Below, in pieces: positions 48,370-60,700 of a stretch of DNA of 64,000 bases. Positions within the stretch are counted from its first letter, which is position 1. Every line of letters begins with the position of its first letter. The notes under the pieces were generated by a model, which was not told the origin of the DNA, did not search any database, and worked only from the letters and a program-made list of their open reading frames with translations. Position numbers and translations under genes: made by a program. The DNA is from Micromussa lordhowensis (Eukaryota > Cnidaria > Anthozoa > Scleractinia > Lobophylliidae). Location: positions 21,188,606-21,252,605 of the forward strand of contig OZ026607.1 of the NCBI GenBank assembly GCA_964020085.1, read 5' to 3'.

Positions 48370-50690
48370 AGGCGCGGTTTCGAGCAAAATGTTGTGCTAG
48401 GTTGGCACTTGAAGGAAATTCTAGTGAAGACATGATGGCATTCGCGCCAGGGTGTTTTTTGTGGCCTTCTTTTTGCAGGAGTTTGCCCTGGTCCCAGCTT
48501 TGCAGAATTTCAGAAAACGCGCGCTGGGGGACGCCTTGGCAAATTTAACATAGCTCGGCTCCGCGGGCACCTTAAGAGGCGCAGTTTGCAGCAAAATGTT
48601 GTGCTAGGTTCGCACTTGAAGGAAATGCTAGTGAGGACTTTATAGCATTCGCGCCAGGGTGTTTTTTCTGGCCTTCTTTTTGCAGGAGTTTGCCCTGGTC
48701 CCAACTTTGCAGAATTTCAGAAAACGCGCGCTGGGGGTCCCCTTGGCAAATTTGACATAGCTCGGCTCCACGGGCACTTTAAGAGGCGCGGTTTGCAGCA
48801 AAATGGTGTGCTAGGTTGGCACTTGAAGGAAATTTTAGTGAGGACATGATGGCATTCGCGCCAGGGTGTTTTTTCTGGCCTTCTTTTTGCAGGAGTTTGC
48901 CCTGGTCCCAGCTTTGCAGAATTTCAGAAAACGCGCGCTGGGGGTCCCCTTGGCAAATTTGACATAGCTCGGCTTCACGGGCACTTTAAGAGGCGCGGTT
49001 TGCAGCAAAATGTTGTGCTAGGTTGGCACTTGAAGGAAATTCTAGTGAGGACATGATGGCATTCGTGCCAGGAATTTTTTTTTGGCCTTCTTTTTGCAGG
49101 AGTTTGCCCTGGTCCCAGCTTTGCAGAATTTCAGAAAACGCGCGCTGGGGGTCCCCTTGGCAAATGTGACATAGCTCGGCTCCAGGGGCACTTTAAGAGG
49201 CGCGGTTTGCAGCAAAATGTTGTGCTAGGTTGGCACTTGAAGGGAATTGAAGTCAAGACATGATGGCATTCGCGCCAGGGTGTTTTTTCTGGCCTTCTTT
49301 TTGCAGGAGTTTGCCATGGTCCCAGCTTTGCAGAATTTCAGAAAACGCGCGCTGGGGGTCCCCTTGGCAAATTTGACATAGCTCGGCTCCACGGGCACTT
49401 TAAGAGGCGCGGTTTGCAGAAAAATGTTGTGCTAGGTTGGCACTTGAAGGAAATTGTAGTGAGGACATGATGGCATTCGCGCCAGGGTGTTTTTTCTGGC
49501 CTTCTTTTTGCAGGAGTTTGCCCTGGTCCCAGCTTTGCAGAATTTCAGAAAACGCGCGCTGGGGGTCCCCTTGGTAAATTTGACATAGCTCGGCTCCACT
49601 AGCACTTTAAGAGGCGCGGTTTCCAGCAAAATGTTGTGCTAGGTTGGCACTTGAAGGAAATTTCAGTGAAGACATGATGGCATTCGCGCCAGGGTGTTTT
49701 TTGTGGCCTTCTTTTTGCAGGAGTTTGCCCTGGTCCCAGCTTTGCAGAATTTCAGAAAACGCGCGCTGGGGGACGCCTTGGCAAATTTAACATAGCTCGG
49801 CTCCGCGGGCACCTTAAGAGAGGCAGTTTGCAGCAAAATGTTGTGCTAGGTTGGCACTTGAAGGAAATGCTAGTGAGGACTTTATAGCATTCGCGCCAGG
49901 GTGTTTTTTCTGGCCTTCTTTTTGCAGGAGTTTGCCCTGGTCCCAGCTTTGCAGAATTTCAGAAAACGCGCGCTGGGGGTCCCCTTGGCAAATTTGACAT
50001 AGCTCGGCTCCACGGGCACTTTAAGAGGCGCGGTTTGCAGCAAAATGGTGTGCTAGGTTGGCACTTGAAGGAAATTTTAGTGAGCACATGATGGCATTGG
50101 CGCCAGGGTTTTTTTCTGGCCTTCTTTTTGCAGGAGTTTGCCCTGGTCCCAGCTTTGCAGAATTTCAGAAAACGCGCGCTGGGGGTCCCCTTGGCAAATT
50201 TGACATAGCTCGGCTCCACGGGCACTTTAAGAGGCGCGGTTTCCAGCAAAATGTTGTGCTAGGTTGGCACTTGAAGGAAATTTTAGTGAGGACATGATGG
50301 CATTCGTGCCAGGGATTTTTTTTTGGCCTTGTTTTTGCAGGAGTTTGCCCTGGTGCCAGCTTTGCAGAATTTCAGAAAACGCGCGCTGGGGGTCCCCTTG
50401 GCAAATGTGACATAGCTCGGCTCCAGGGGCACTTTAAGAGGCGCGGTTTGCAGCAAAATGTTGTGCTAGGTTGGCACTTGAAGGGAATTTAAGTCAAGAC
50501 ATGATGGTATTCGCGCCAGGGTGTTTTTTCTGGCCTTCTTTTTGCAGGAGTTTGCCCTGGTCCCAGCTTTGCAGAATTTCAGAAAACAAGCGCTGGGGGT
50601 CCCCTTGGCAAATTTGACATAGCTCGGCTCCACGGGCACTTTAAGAGGCGCGGTTTGCAGCAAAATGTTGTGCTAGGTTAGCACTTGAAG
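48370..50690. repeat. 6-monomer higher-order unit in subfamily B (1,241-1,242 bp)
   Basis: Copy 1 is about 48,370-49,611 and copy 2 about 49,612-50,690. Shared markers in order are agtgaagac with ttttttgtggcc, gggggacgcc with gctccgcgggcac (48,529/49,771), ggactttatagc (about 48,636/49,878), aaaatggtgtgc (about 48,802/50,043), gtgccagg-atttttttttgg (about 49,068/50,309), tccaggggcac (49,181/50,422) and gaagggaatt with agtcaagac (about 49,241/50,482). The offset drops from 1,242 to 1,241 after a T-run loss near 50,110. A lone gggggacgcc monomer at 47,701 is an earlier 4-monomer-spaced relative. Confidence 0.87.
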
Positions 50691-52449
50691 GAAATTTTAG
50701 TAAAGACAAGATGGCATTCGTGCTAGGGTGTTTTTTCTGGCCTTCTTTTTGCAGGAGTTTGCCCTGGTCCCAGCTTTGCAGAATTTCAGAAAACGCGCGC
50801 TGGGGGACCCCTTGGCAAATTTGACATAGCTCGGCTCCACGGGCACTTTAAGAGGCGCGGTTTGCAGCAAAATGTTGTGCTAGGTTGGCACTTGAACAAA
50901 ATCCTAGTGAGGACATGATGGCATTCGCGCCAGGGTGTTTTTTCTGGCCTTCTTTTTGCAGGAGTTTGCCCTGGTCCCAGCTTTGCAGAATTTCAGAAAA
51001 CGCGTGCTGGGGGTCCCCTTGGCAAATTTGACATAGCTCGGCTCCACGGGCACTTTAAGAGGCGCGGTTTGCAGCAAAATGTTGTGCTAGGTTGGCACTT
51101 TAAGAAAATCTTAGTGTGGACATGATAGCATTCGCGCCAGGGTGTTTTTTCTGGCCTTCTTTTTGCAGGAGTTTGCCCTGGTCCCAGCTTTGCAGAATTT
51201 CAGAAAACGCGCGCTGGGGGTCCCCTTGGCAAATTTGACATAGCTCGGCTCCACGGACACTTTAAGAGGCGCGGTTTGAAGCAATATGTTGTGCTAGGTT
51301 TGCACTTGAAGGAAATTTTAGTGAGGACACGATGGCATTCGCGCCAGGATGTTTTTTCTGGCCTTCTTTTTGCAGGAGTTTGCCCTGGTCCCAGCTTTGC
51401 AGAATTTCAGAAAACGCGCGCTGGGGGTCCCCTTGGCCAATTTTACATAGCTCGGCTGCACGGGCACTTTAAGAGGCGCGGTTTCCCGCAAAATGTTGTG
51501 CTAGGTTGGCACTTGAAGGAAATGGAAGTGAAAACATGATGGCATTCGCGCCAGGGTGTTTTTTCTGGCCTTCTTTTTGCAGGAGTTTGCCCTGGTCCCA
51601 GCTTTGCAGAATTTCAGAAAACGCGCGCTGGGGGTCCCCTTGGCAAATTTGACATAGCTCGGCTCCACGGGCACTTTAAGAGGCGCGGTTTCCAGCAAAA
51701 TGTTGTGCTAGGTTCGCACTTGAAGGAAATTTTAGTAAGGACATGATGGCATTCGCGCCAGGGTGTTTTTTCTGGCCTTCTTTTTGCAGGAGTTTGCCCT
51801 GGTCCCAGCTTTGCAGAATTTCAGAAAACGCGCGCTGGGGGCCCCCTTGGCAAATTTGACATAGCTCGGCTCCACGGGCACTTTAAGAGGCGCGGTTTGC
51901 AGCAAAATGTTATGCTAGGTTGGCACTTGAAGGAAATTTTAGTAAGGATATGATGGCATTCGCGCCAGGGTGTTTTTTCTGGCCTTCTTTTTGCAGGAGT
52001 TTGCCCTGGTCCCAGCTTTGCAGAATTTCAGAAAACGCGCGCTGGGGGTCCCCTTGGCAAATTTGACATAGCTCGGCCCCACAAGCACTTTAAGAGGCGC
52101 GGTTTGCAGCAAAATGTTGTGCTAGGTTGGCACTTGAAGGAAATGGAAGTGAGGACATGATGGCATTCGCGCCAGGGTGTTTTTTCTGGCCTTCTTTTTG
52201 AAGGAGTTTGCCCTGGTCCCAGCTTTGCAGAATTTCAGAAAACAAGCGCTGGGGGTCCCCTTGGCAAATTTGACATAGCTCGGCTCCACGGGCACTTTAA
52301 GAGGCGCGGTTTCCAGCAAAATGTTGTGCTAGGTTGGCACTTGAAGGAAATGGAAGTGACGACATGATGGCATTCGCGCCAGGGTGTTTTTTCTGGCCTT
52401 CTTTTTGCAGGAGTTTGCCCTGGTCCCAGCTTTGCAGAATTTCAGAAAA

Positions 52450-52619
52450 CGCGCGCTGGGGGTCCCCTTGGCAAATTTGACATAGCTCGGCTCCACGGGC
52501 ACTTTAAGAGGCGCGGTTTCCAGCAAAATGTTGTGCTAGGTTGGCACTTGAAGGTGTTTTTTCTGGCCTTCTTTTTGCAGGAGTTTGCCCTGGTCCCAGC
52601 TTTGCAGAATTTCAGAAAA
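52450..52619. repeat. 170-bp monomer with 37-bp deletion, copy 1
   Basis: The junction is at 52,554/52,555: cacttgaagg runs straight into tgttttttctgg, losing the 37 bp that hold the hypervariable site and the ctggc-gccag dyad. agg is present at both ends of the lost segment. The distance between flanking landmarks (52,329 to 52,706) is 377 bp, that is 207 + 170. Confidence 0.93.
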
Positions 52620-55309
52620 CGCGCGCTGGGGGTCCTTTTGGCAAATTTGACATAGCTCGGCTCCACGGGCACTTTAAGAGGCGCGGTTTCCAGCAAAATG
52701 TTGTGCTAGGTTGGCACTTGAAGGAAATGGAAGTGAGGACATGATGGCATTTGCGCCAGGGTGTTTTTTCTGGCCTTCTTTTTGCATGAGTTTGCCCTGG
52801 TCCCAGCTTTGCAGAATTTCAGAAAACGCGCGCTGGAGGCCCCCTTGGCAAATTTGACATAGCTCGGCTCCACGGGCACTTTAAGAGGCGCGGTTTGCAG
52901 CAAAATGTTGTGCTAGGTTGGCACTTGAAGGAAAGCCTAGTGAGCACTTGATGGCATTCGCGCCAGGGTTTTTTTTCTGGCCTTCTTTTAGCAGGAGTTT
53001 GCCCTTGTCCCAGCTTTGCAGAATTTCAGAAAACGCGCGCTGGGGGTCCCCTTGGCAAATTTGACATAGCTCGGCTCCACGGGCACTTTAAGAGGCGCGG
53101 TTTGCAGCAAAATGTTGTGCTAGGTTGGCACTTGAAGGAAATCTTAGTGAGGACTTTATAGCAATCGCGCCAGGGTGTTTTTTCTGTCCTTCTTTTTGCA
53201 GGAGTTTGCCCTGATCCCAGCTTTGCAGAATTTCAGAAAACGCGCGCTGGGGGTCCCATTGGCAAATTTGACATAGCTCGGCTCCACGGGCACTTTAAGA
53301 GGCGCGGTTTGCAGCAAAATGTTGTGCTAGGTTGGCACTTGAAGAAAATTTTAGTGAACACATGATGGCACTCGCGCCAGGGTGTTTTTTCTTGCCTTCT
53401 TTTTGCAGGAGTTTGCCCTGGTCCCAGCTTTGCAGAATTTCAGAAAACGCGCGCTGGCGGACCCCTTGGCAAATTTGACATAGCTCGGCTCCACGGGCAC
53501 TTTAAGACGCGCAGTTTGCAGCAAAATGTTGTGCTTGGTTGGCACTTGAGGAAATCCTAGTGAGGACATGATGGCATTCGTGCCAGGGTGTTTTTTCTGG
53601 CCTTCTTTTTGCAGGAGTTTGCCCTGGTCCCAGCTTTGCAGAATTTCAGAAAACGCGCGCTGGGGGTCCCCTTGGCAAATTTGACATAGCTCGGCTCCAC
53701 GGGCATTTTAAGAGGCGCGGTTTGCAGCAAAATGTTGTGCTAGGTTGGCACTTGAAGGAAATGCTAGTGACGACATGATGGCAATCGCGCCAGGGTGTTT
53801 TTTCTGGCGTTCTTTTTGCAGGAGTTTGCTCTGCTCCCAGCTTTGCAGAATTTCAGAAAACGCGTGCTGGGGGTCCCCTTGGCAAATTTGACATAGCTCG
53901 GCTCCACGGGCACTTTAAGAGGCGCGGTTTGCAGCAAAATGTTGTGCTAGGTTGGCACTTGAAGGAAATTTTAGTGAGGAGATGATGGCATTCGCGCCAG
54001 GGTTTTTTTTTTAACCTTCTTTTTGCAGGAGTTTGCCCTGGTCCCAGCTTTTCAGAATTTCAGAACACGCGCGCTGGGGGTCCCCTTGGCAAATTTGACA
54101 TAGCTCGGCTCCACGGGCACTTTAAGAGGCGCGGTTTGCAGCAAAATGTTGTGCTTGGTTGGCACTTAAAGGAAATTCTAGTGAGGATATGATGGCATAC
54201 GCGCCAGGGTTTTTTTTCTGGCCTTCTTTTTGCAGGAGTTTGCCCTGGTCCCAGCTTTGCAGAATTTCAGAACACGCGCGCTGGGGGTCCCCTTGGCAAA
54301 TTTGACATAGCTCGGCTCCACAGGCACTTTAAGAGGCGCCGTTTGCAGCAAAATGTTGTGCTAGGTTGGCACTTGACGGAAATATTAGTGAGGACATGAT
54401 ATCATTCGCACCAGGGTGTTTTTTCTGGCCTTGTTTTTGCAGGAGTTTGCCCTGGTACCAGCTTTGCAGAATTTCTTAAAACGCGCGTTGGGGGTCCCCT
54501 TGGCAAATTTGACATAGCTCGGCTCCACGGGCACTTTAAGAGGCGCGGTTTGCAGCAAAATGTTGTGCTAGGTTGGCACTTGAACGAAATTCTAGTTAGA
54601 ACATGCTGGCATTCGCGCCAGAGTGTTTTTTCTGGCCTTGTTTTTGCAGGAGTTTGCCATGGTGCCAGCTTTGCAGAATTTCAGAAAACGCGCGCTGGGG
54701 GTCCCCTTGGCAAATTTGACATAGCTCGGCTCCACGGGCACTTTAAGAGGCGCGGTTTGCAGCAAAATGTTGTGCTAGGTTGGCACTTAAAGGAAATTCT
54801 AGTGAGGACATGATGGCATTCGCGCCAGGGTGTTTTTTCTGGCCTTCTTTTTGCAGGAGTTTGCCCTGGTCCCAGCTTTGCAGAATTTCAGAAAACGCGC
54901 GCTGGGGGTCCTCTTTTCAAATTTGACATAGCTCGGCTCCACGGGCACTTTAAGAGGCGCAGTTTGCAGCAAAATGTTGTGCTAGGTTGGCACTTGAAGG
55001 AAATTCTAGTGGGGACATGATGGCATTCGCGCCAGGGTGTTTTTTCTGGCCTTCTTTTTGCAGGAGTTTGCCCTGGTCCCAGCTTTGCAGAATTTCACAA
55101 AACAAGCGCTGGGGGTCCCCTTGGCAAATTTGACATAGCTCGGCTCCACGGGCACTTTAAGAGGCGCGGTTTCCAGCAAAATGTTGTGCTAGGTTGGCAC
55201 TTGAAGGAAATGGAAGTGACGACATGATGGCATTCGCGCCAGGGTGTTTTTTCTGGCCTTCTTTTTGCAGGAGTTTGCCCTGGTCCCAGCTTTGCAGAAT
55301 TTCAGAAAA

Positions 55310-55479
55310 CGCGCGCTGGGGGTCCCCTTGGCAAATTTGACATAGCTCGGCTCCACGGGCACTTTAAGAGGCGCGGTTTCCAGCAAAATGTTGTGCTAGG
55401 TTGGCACTTGGAGGTGTTTTTTCTGGCCTTCTTTTTGCAGGAGTTTGCCCTGGTCCCAGCTTTGCAGAATTTCAGAAAA
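55310..55479. repeat. 170-bp monomer with 37-bp deletion, copy 2
   Basis: The same junction is at 55,414/55,415, here preceded by cacttggagg. It lies 2,860 bp from copy 1 inside a roughly 0.5-kb segment (about 55,090-55,605) that matches 52,235-52,745 and begins with the same aacaagcgc monomer. No counterpart is present at the matching place in the second large block, so this segment was inserted here. Confidence 0.92.
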
Positions 55480-56459
55480 CGCGCGCTGGGGGTCCTTTTG
55501 GCAAATTTGACATAGCTCGGCTCCACGGGCACTTTAAGAGGCGCGGTTTCCAGCAAAATGTTGTGCTAGGTTGGCACTTGAAGGAAATGGAAGTGAGGAC
55601 ATGATGGCATTCGCGCCAGGGTGTTTTTTCTGGCCTTCTTTTTGCAGGAGTTTGCCCTGGTCCCAGCTTTGCAGAATTTCAGAAAACGCGCGCTGGGGGT
55701 CCCGTTGGCAAATTTGACATAGCTCGGCTCCACGGGCACTTTAAGAGGCGCGATTAGCAGCAAAATGTTGTGCGAGGTTTGCACTTAAAGGAAATGCTAG
55801 TGACGACATGATGGCATTTGCGCCACGGTGTTTTTTCTGGCCTTCTTTTCGCAGGAGTTTGCCCTGGTCCCAGCTTTGCAGAATTTCAGAAAACGCGCGC
55901 TGGGGGTCCCCTTGGCAAATTTGACATAGCTCGGCTCCACGGGCACTTTAAGAGGCGCGGTTTGCAGCAAAATGTTGTGCTAGGTTGGCACTTGAAGGAA
56001 ATTTTAGTGAGGACATGATGGCATTCGCGCCAGGGTGTTTTTTCTGGCCTTGTTTTTGCAGGAGTTTGCCCTGGTGCCAGCTTTGCAGAATTTCAGAAAA
56101 CGCGCGCTGGGGGTCCCCTTGGCAAATTTGACATAGCTCGGCTCCACGGGCACCTTAAGAGGCGCGGTTTGCAGCAAAATGTTGTGCTAGGTTGGCACTT
56201 GAAGGAAATTCTAGTGAGGACATGATGGCATTCGCGCCAGGTTGTTTTTTCTGGCCTTCTTTTTGCAGGAGTTTGCCCTGGTCCCAGCTTTGCAGAATTT
56301 CAGAAAACGCGCGCTGGGGGTCCTCTTTGCAAATTTGACATAGCTCGGCTCCACGAGCACTTTAAGAGGCGCGGTTTGCAGCAAAATGTTGTGCTAGGTT
56401 TGCACTTGAAGGAAATTGAAGTAAGGATATGATGGCATTCGCGCCAGTGTGTTTTTTCT

Positions 56460-57720
56460 GGCCTTGGTTTTGCATGAGTTTGCCCTGGTCCCAGCTTTGC
56501 AGAATTTCAGAAAACGCGCGCTGGGGGTTCTCTTGGAAAATTTGACATAACTCGGCTCCACGGGCACTTTAAGAGGCGCGGTTTGCAGCAAAATGTTCTG
56601 CTAGGTTGGCACTTAAAGAAAATGCTAGTGAGGACATGATGGCATTCGGGCCAGGGTTTTTTTTCTAACCTTCTTTTTGCAGGAGTTTGCCCTGGTCCCA
56701 GCTTTGCAGAATTTCAGAAAACGCGCGCTGGGGGTCCCCTTGGCAAATTTGACATAGCTCGGCCCCACGGGCACTTTAAGAGGCGCGGTTTGCAGCAAAA
56801 TGTTGTGCTAGGTTGGCACTTGAAGGAAATGGAAGTGAGGACATGATGGCATTCGCGCCAGGGTGTTTTTTCTGGCCTTCTTTTTGCAGGAGTTTGCCCT
56901 GGTCCCAACTTTGCAGAATTTCAGAAAACGCGCGCTGGGGGTCCCCTTGGCAAATTTGACATAGCTCGGCTCCACGGGCACTTTAAGAGGCGCGGTTTGC
57001 AGCAAAATGTTGTGCTAGGTTAGCACTTGAAGGAAATTTTAGTTAGAACATGATGGCATTCGCGCCAGGGTGTTTTCTCTGGCCTTCTTTTTGCAGGAGT
57101 TTGCCCTGGTCCCAACTTTGCAGAATTTCAGAAAACGCGCGCTGGGGGTCCCCTTGGCAAATTTGACATAGCTCGGCTCCACGGGCACTTTAAGAGGCGC
57201 GGTTTGCAGCAAAATGTTGTGCTAGGTTGGCACTTGAAGGAAATGTTAGTTAAAACATGCTGGCATTCGCGGCAGGGTGTTTTTTCTGGCCTTGGTTTTG
57301 CATGAGTTTGCCCTGGTCCCAGCTTTGCAGAATTTCAGAAAACGCGCGCTGGGGGTTCTCTTGGAAAATTTGACATAACTCGGCTCCACGGGCACTTTAA
57401 GAGGCGCGGTTTGCAGCAAAATGTTCTGCTAGGTTGGCACTTAAAGAAAATGCTAGTGAGGACATGATGGCATTCGGGCCAGGGTTTTTTTTCTAACCTT
57501 CTTTTTGCAGGAGTTTGCCCTGGTCCCAGCTTTGCAGAATTTCAGAAAACGCGCGCTGGGGGTCCCCTTGGCAAATTTGACATAGCTCGGCCCCACGGGC
57601 ACTTTAAGAGGCGCGGTTTGCAGCAAAATGTTGTGCTAGGTTGGCACTTGAAGGAAATGGAAGTGAGGACATGATGGCATTCGCGCCAGGGTGTTTTTTC
57701 TGGCCTTCTTTTTGCAGGAG
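56460..57720. repeat. 4-monomer-spaced (828 bp) duplication around an A-type tract
   Basis: Sequence from 56,461 (ccttggttttgcatgag, gttctcttggaaaa, gacataactcgg, aaatgttctgc, ttttttttctaacc, cggccccacgg) recurs from 57,289 at an offset of exactly 828 bp, and parts recur again near 61,600-61,800. Between the two copies lies the A-type tract described separately. Confidence 0.87.
56905..57288. repeat. A-type tract embedded in subfamily B
   Basis: The monomers here have ccaactttgcag (56,905 and 57,112), gttagaacatgatggc with gttttctctgg (about 57,042-57,082), gttagcactt (about 57,021), and aaatgttagttaaaac with cgcggcagg (about 57,241-57,275). That ordered set is the same as at about 13,021-13,300 (and similar to 17,790-17,870 and 19,040-19,100) in subfamily A, with only a few differences. 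The left edge falls in shared sequence at about 56,826-56,905 and the right edge at about 57,270-57,290, where B-type ccttggttttgc resumes. Confidence 0.87.
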
Positions 57721-60700
57721 TTTGCCCTGGTCCCAGCTTTGCAGAATTTCAGAAAACAAGCGCTGGGGGTCCCCTTGGCAAATTTGACATAGCTCGGCTC
57801 CACGGGCACTTTAAGAGGCGCGGTTTCCAGCAAAATGTTGTGCTAGGTTGGCACTTGAAGGAAATGGAAGTGACGACATGATGGCATTCGCGCCAGGGTG
57901 TTTTTTCTGGCCTTCTTTTTGCAGGAGTTTGCCCTGGTCCCAGCTTTGCAGAATTTCAGAAAACGCGCGCTGGGGGTCCCCTTGGCAAATTTGACATAGC
58001 TCGGCTCCACGGGCACTTTAAGAGGCGCGGTTTCCAGCAAAATGTTGTGCTAGGTTGGCACTTGAAGGTGTTTTTTCTGGCCTTCTTTTTGCAGGAGTTT
58101 GCACTGGTCCCAGCTTTGCAGAATTTCAGAAAACGCGCGCTGGGGGTCCTTTTGGCAAATTTGACATAGCTCGGCTCCACGGGCACTTTAAGAGGCGCGG
58201 TTTCCAGCAAAATGTTGTGCTAGGTTGGCACTTGAAGGAAATGGAAGTGAGGACATGATGGCATTCGCGCCAGGGTGTTTTTTCTGGCCTTCTTTTTGCA
58301 GGAGTTTGCCCTGCTCCCAGCTTTGCAGAATTTCAGAAAACGCGCGCTGGGGGCCCCCTTGGCAAATTTGACATAGCTCGGCTCCACGGGCACTTTAAGA
58401 GGCGCGGTTTGCAGCAAAATGTTGTGCTAGGTTGGCACTTGAAGGAAAGCCTAGTGAGCACTTGATGGCATTCGCGCCAGGGTTTTTTTTCTGGCCTTCT
58501 ATTAGCAGGAGTTTGCCCTTGTCCCAGCTTTGCAGAATTTCAGAAAACGCGCGCTGGGGGTCCCCTTGGCAAATTTGACATAGCTCGGCTCCACGGGCAC
58601 TTTAAGAGGCGCGGTTTGCAGCAAAATGTTGTGCTAGGTTGGCACTTGAAGGAAATCTTAGTGAGGACTTTATAGCAATCGCGCCAGGGTGTTTTTTCTG
58701 TCCTTCTTTTTGCAGGAGTTTGCCCTGATCCCAGCTTTGCAGAATTTCAGAAAACGCGCGCTGGGGGTCCCATTGGCAAATTTGACATAGCTCGGCTCCA
58801 CGGGCACTTTAAGAGGCGCGGTTTGCAGCAAAATGTTGTGCTAGGTTGGCACTTGAAGAAAATTTTAGTGAACACATGATGGCACTCGCGCCAGGGTGTT
58901 TTTTCTGGCCTTCTTTTTGCAGGAGTTTGCCCTGGTCCCAGCTTTGCAGAATTTCAGAAAACGCGCGCTGGCGGACCCCTTGGCAAATTTGACATAGCTC
59001 GGCTCCACGGGCACTTTAAGACGCGCAGTTTGCAGCAAAATGTTGTGCTAGGTTGGCACTTGAGGAAATCCTAGTGAGGACATGATGGCATTCGTGCCAG
59101 GGTGTTTTTTCTGGCCTTCTTTTTGCAGGAGTTTGCCCTGGTCCCAGCTTTGCAGAATTTCAGAAAACGCGCGCTGGGGGTCCCCTTGGCAAATTTGACA
59201 TAGCTCGGCTCCACGGGCATTTTAAGAGGCGCGGTTTGCAGCAAAATGTTGTGCTAGGTTGGCACTTGAAGGAAATGCTAGTGACGACATGATGGCAATC
59301 GCGCCAGGGTGTTTTTTCTGGCGTTCTTTTTGCAGGAGTTTGCTCTGCTCCCAGCTTTGCAGAATTTCAGAAAACGCGTGCTGGGGGTCCCCTTGGCAAA
59401 TTTGACATAGCTCGGCTCCACGGGCACTTTAAGAGGCGCGGTTTGCAGCAAAATGTTGTGCTAGGTCGGCACTTAAAGGAAATTCTAGTGAGGACATGAT
59501 GGCATACGCGCCAGGGTGTTTTTTCTGGCCTTCTTTTTGCAGGAGTTTGCCCTGGTCCCAGCTTTGCAGAATTTCAGAAAACGCGCGCTGGGGGTCCCCT
59601 TGGCAAATTTGACATAGCTCGGCTCCACAGGCACTTTAAGAGGCGCGGTTTGCAGCAAAATGTTGTGCTAGGTTGGCACTTGACGGAAATATTAGTGAGG
59701 ACATGATATCATTCGCACCAGGGTGTTTTTTCTGGCCTTGTTTTTGCAGGAGTTTGCCCTGGTACCAGCTTTGCAGAATTTCTTAAAACGCGCGTTGGGG
59801 GTCCCCTTGGCAAATTTGACATAGCTCGGCTCCACGGGCACTTTAAGAGGCGCGGTTTGCAGCAAAATGTTGTGCTAGGTTGGCACTTGAAGGAAATTCT
59901 AGTTAGAACATGCTGGCATTCGCGCCAGAGTGTTTTTTCTGGCGTTGTTTTTGCAGGAGTTTGCCATGGTGCCAGCTTTGCAGAATTTCAGAAAACGCGC
60001 GCTGGGGGTCCCCTTGGCAAATTTGACATAGCTCGGCTCCACGGGCACTTTAAGAGGCGCGGTTTGCAGCAAAATGTTGTGCTAGGTTGGCACTTAAAGG
60101 AAATTCTAGTGAGGACATGATGGCATTCGCGCCAGGGTTTTTTTTCTGGCCTTCTTTTTGCAGGAGTTTGCCCTGGTCCCAGCTTTGCAGAATTTCAGAA
60201 AACGCGCGCTGGGGGTCCTCTTTTCAAATTTGACATAGCTCGGCTCCACGGGCACTTTAAGAGGCGCAGTTTGCAGCAAAATGTTGTGCTAGGTTGGCAC
60301 TTGAAGGAAATTCTAGTGGGGACATGATGGCATTCGCGCCAGGGTGTTTTTTCTGGCCTTCTTTTTGAAGGAGTTTGCCCTGGTCCCAGCTTTGCAGAAT
60401 TTCAGAAAACGCGCGCTGGGGGTCCCCTTGGCAAATTTGACATAGCTCGGCTCCACGGGCACTTTAAGAGGCGCGGTTTGCAGCAAAATGTTGTGCTAGG
60501 TTGGCACTTGAAGGAAATCGAAGTAAGGACATGATGGCATTCGCGCCAGGGTGTTTTTTCTGGCCTTCTTTTTGCAGGAGTTTGCCCTGGTCCCAGCTTT
60601 GCAGAATTTCAGAAAACGCGCGCTGGGGGTCCCGTTGGCAAATTTGACATAGCTCGGCTCCACGGGCACTTTAAGAGGCGCGATTAGCAGCAAAATGTTG

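Larger units (their letters stand above)
52000..56560. repeat. Large B-type block, copy 1 (about 4.5 kb)
   Basis: This stretch matches 57,514-61,800. The offset is 5,514 bp up to about 53,940, 5,307 bp to about 55,080, 4,930 bp from about 55,600, and 5,137 bp near 56,394. Each step is a whole number of monomers (207, or 207+170, or 207), so copies differ by gain or loss of complete units. Shared markers include cggccccac, aacaagcgc, gaaagcctagtgagcacttg, ggactttatagcaatcg, cttgaggaaatcc (1-bp loss), gctctgctcccag, catatgaca-like gatatcattcgcacc, tttcttaaaacg and gcgattagcagc. The extra unit here near 53,950-54,160 shares cagaacacgcg with its neighbour, so it looks like a local duplication in this copy. 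Confidence 0.87.
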
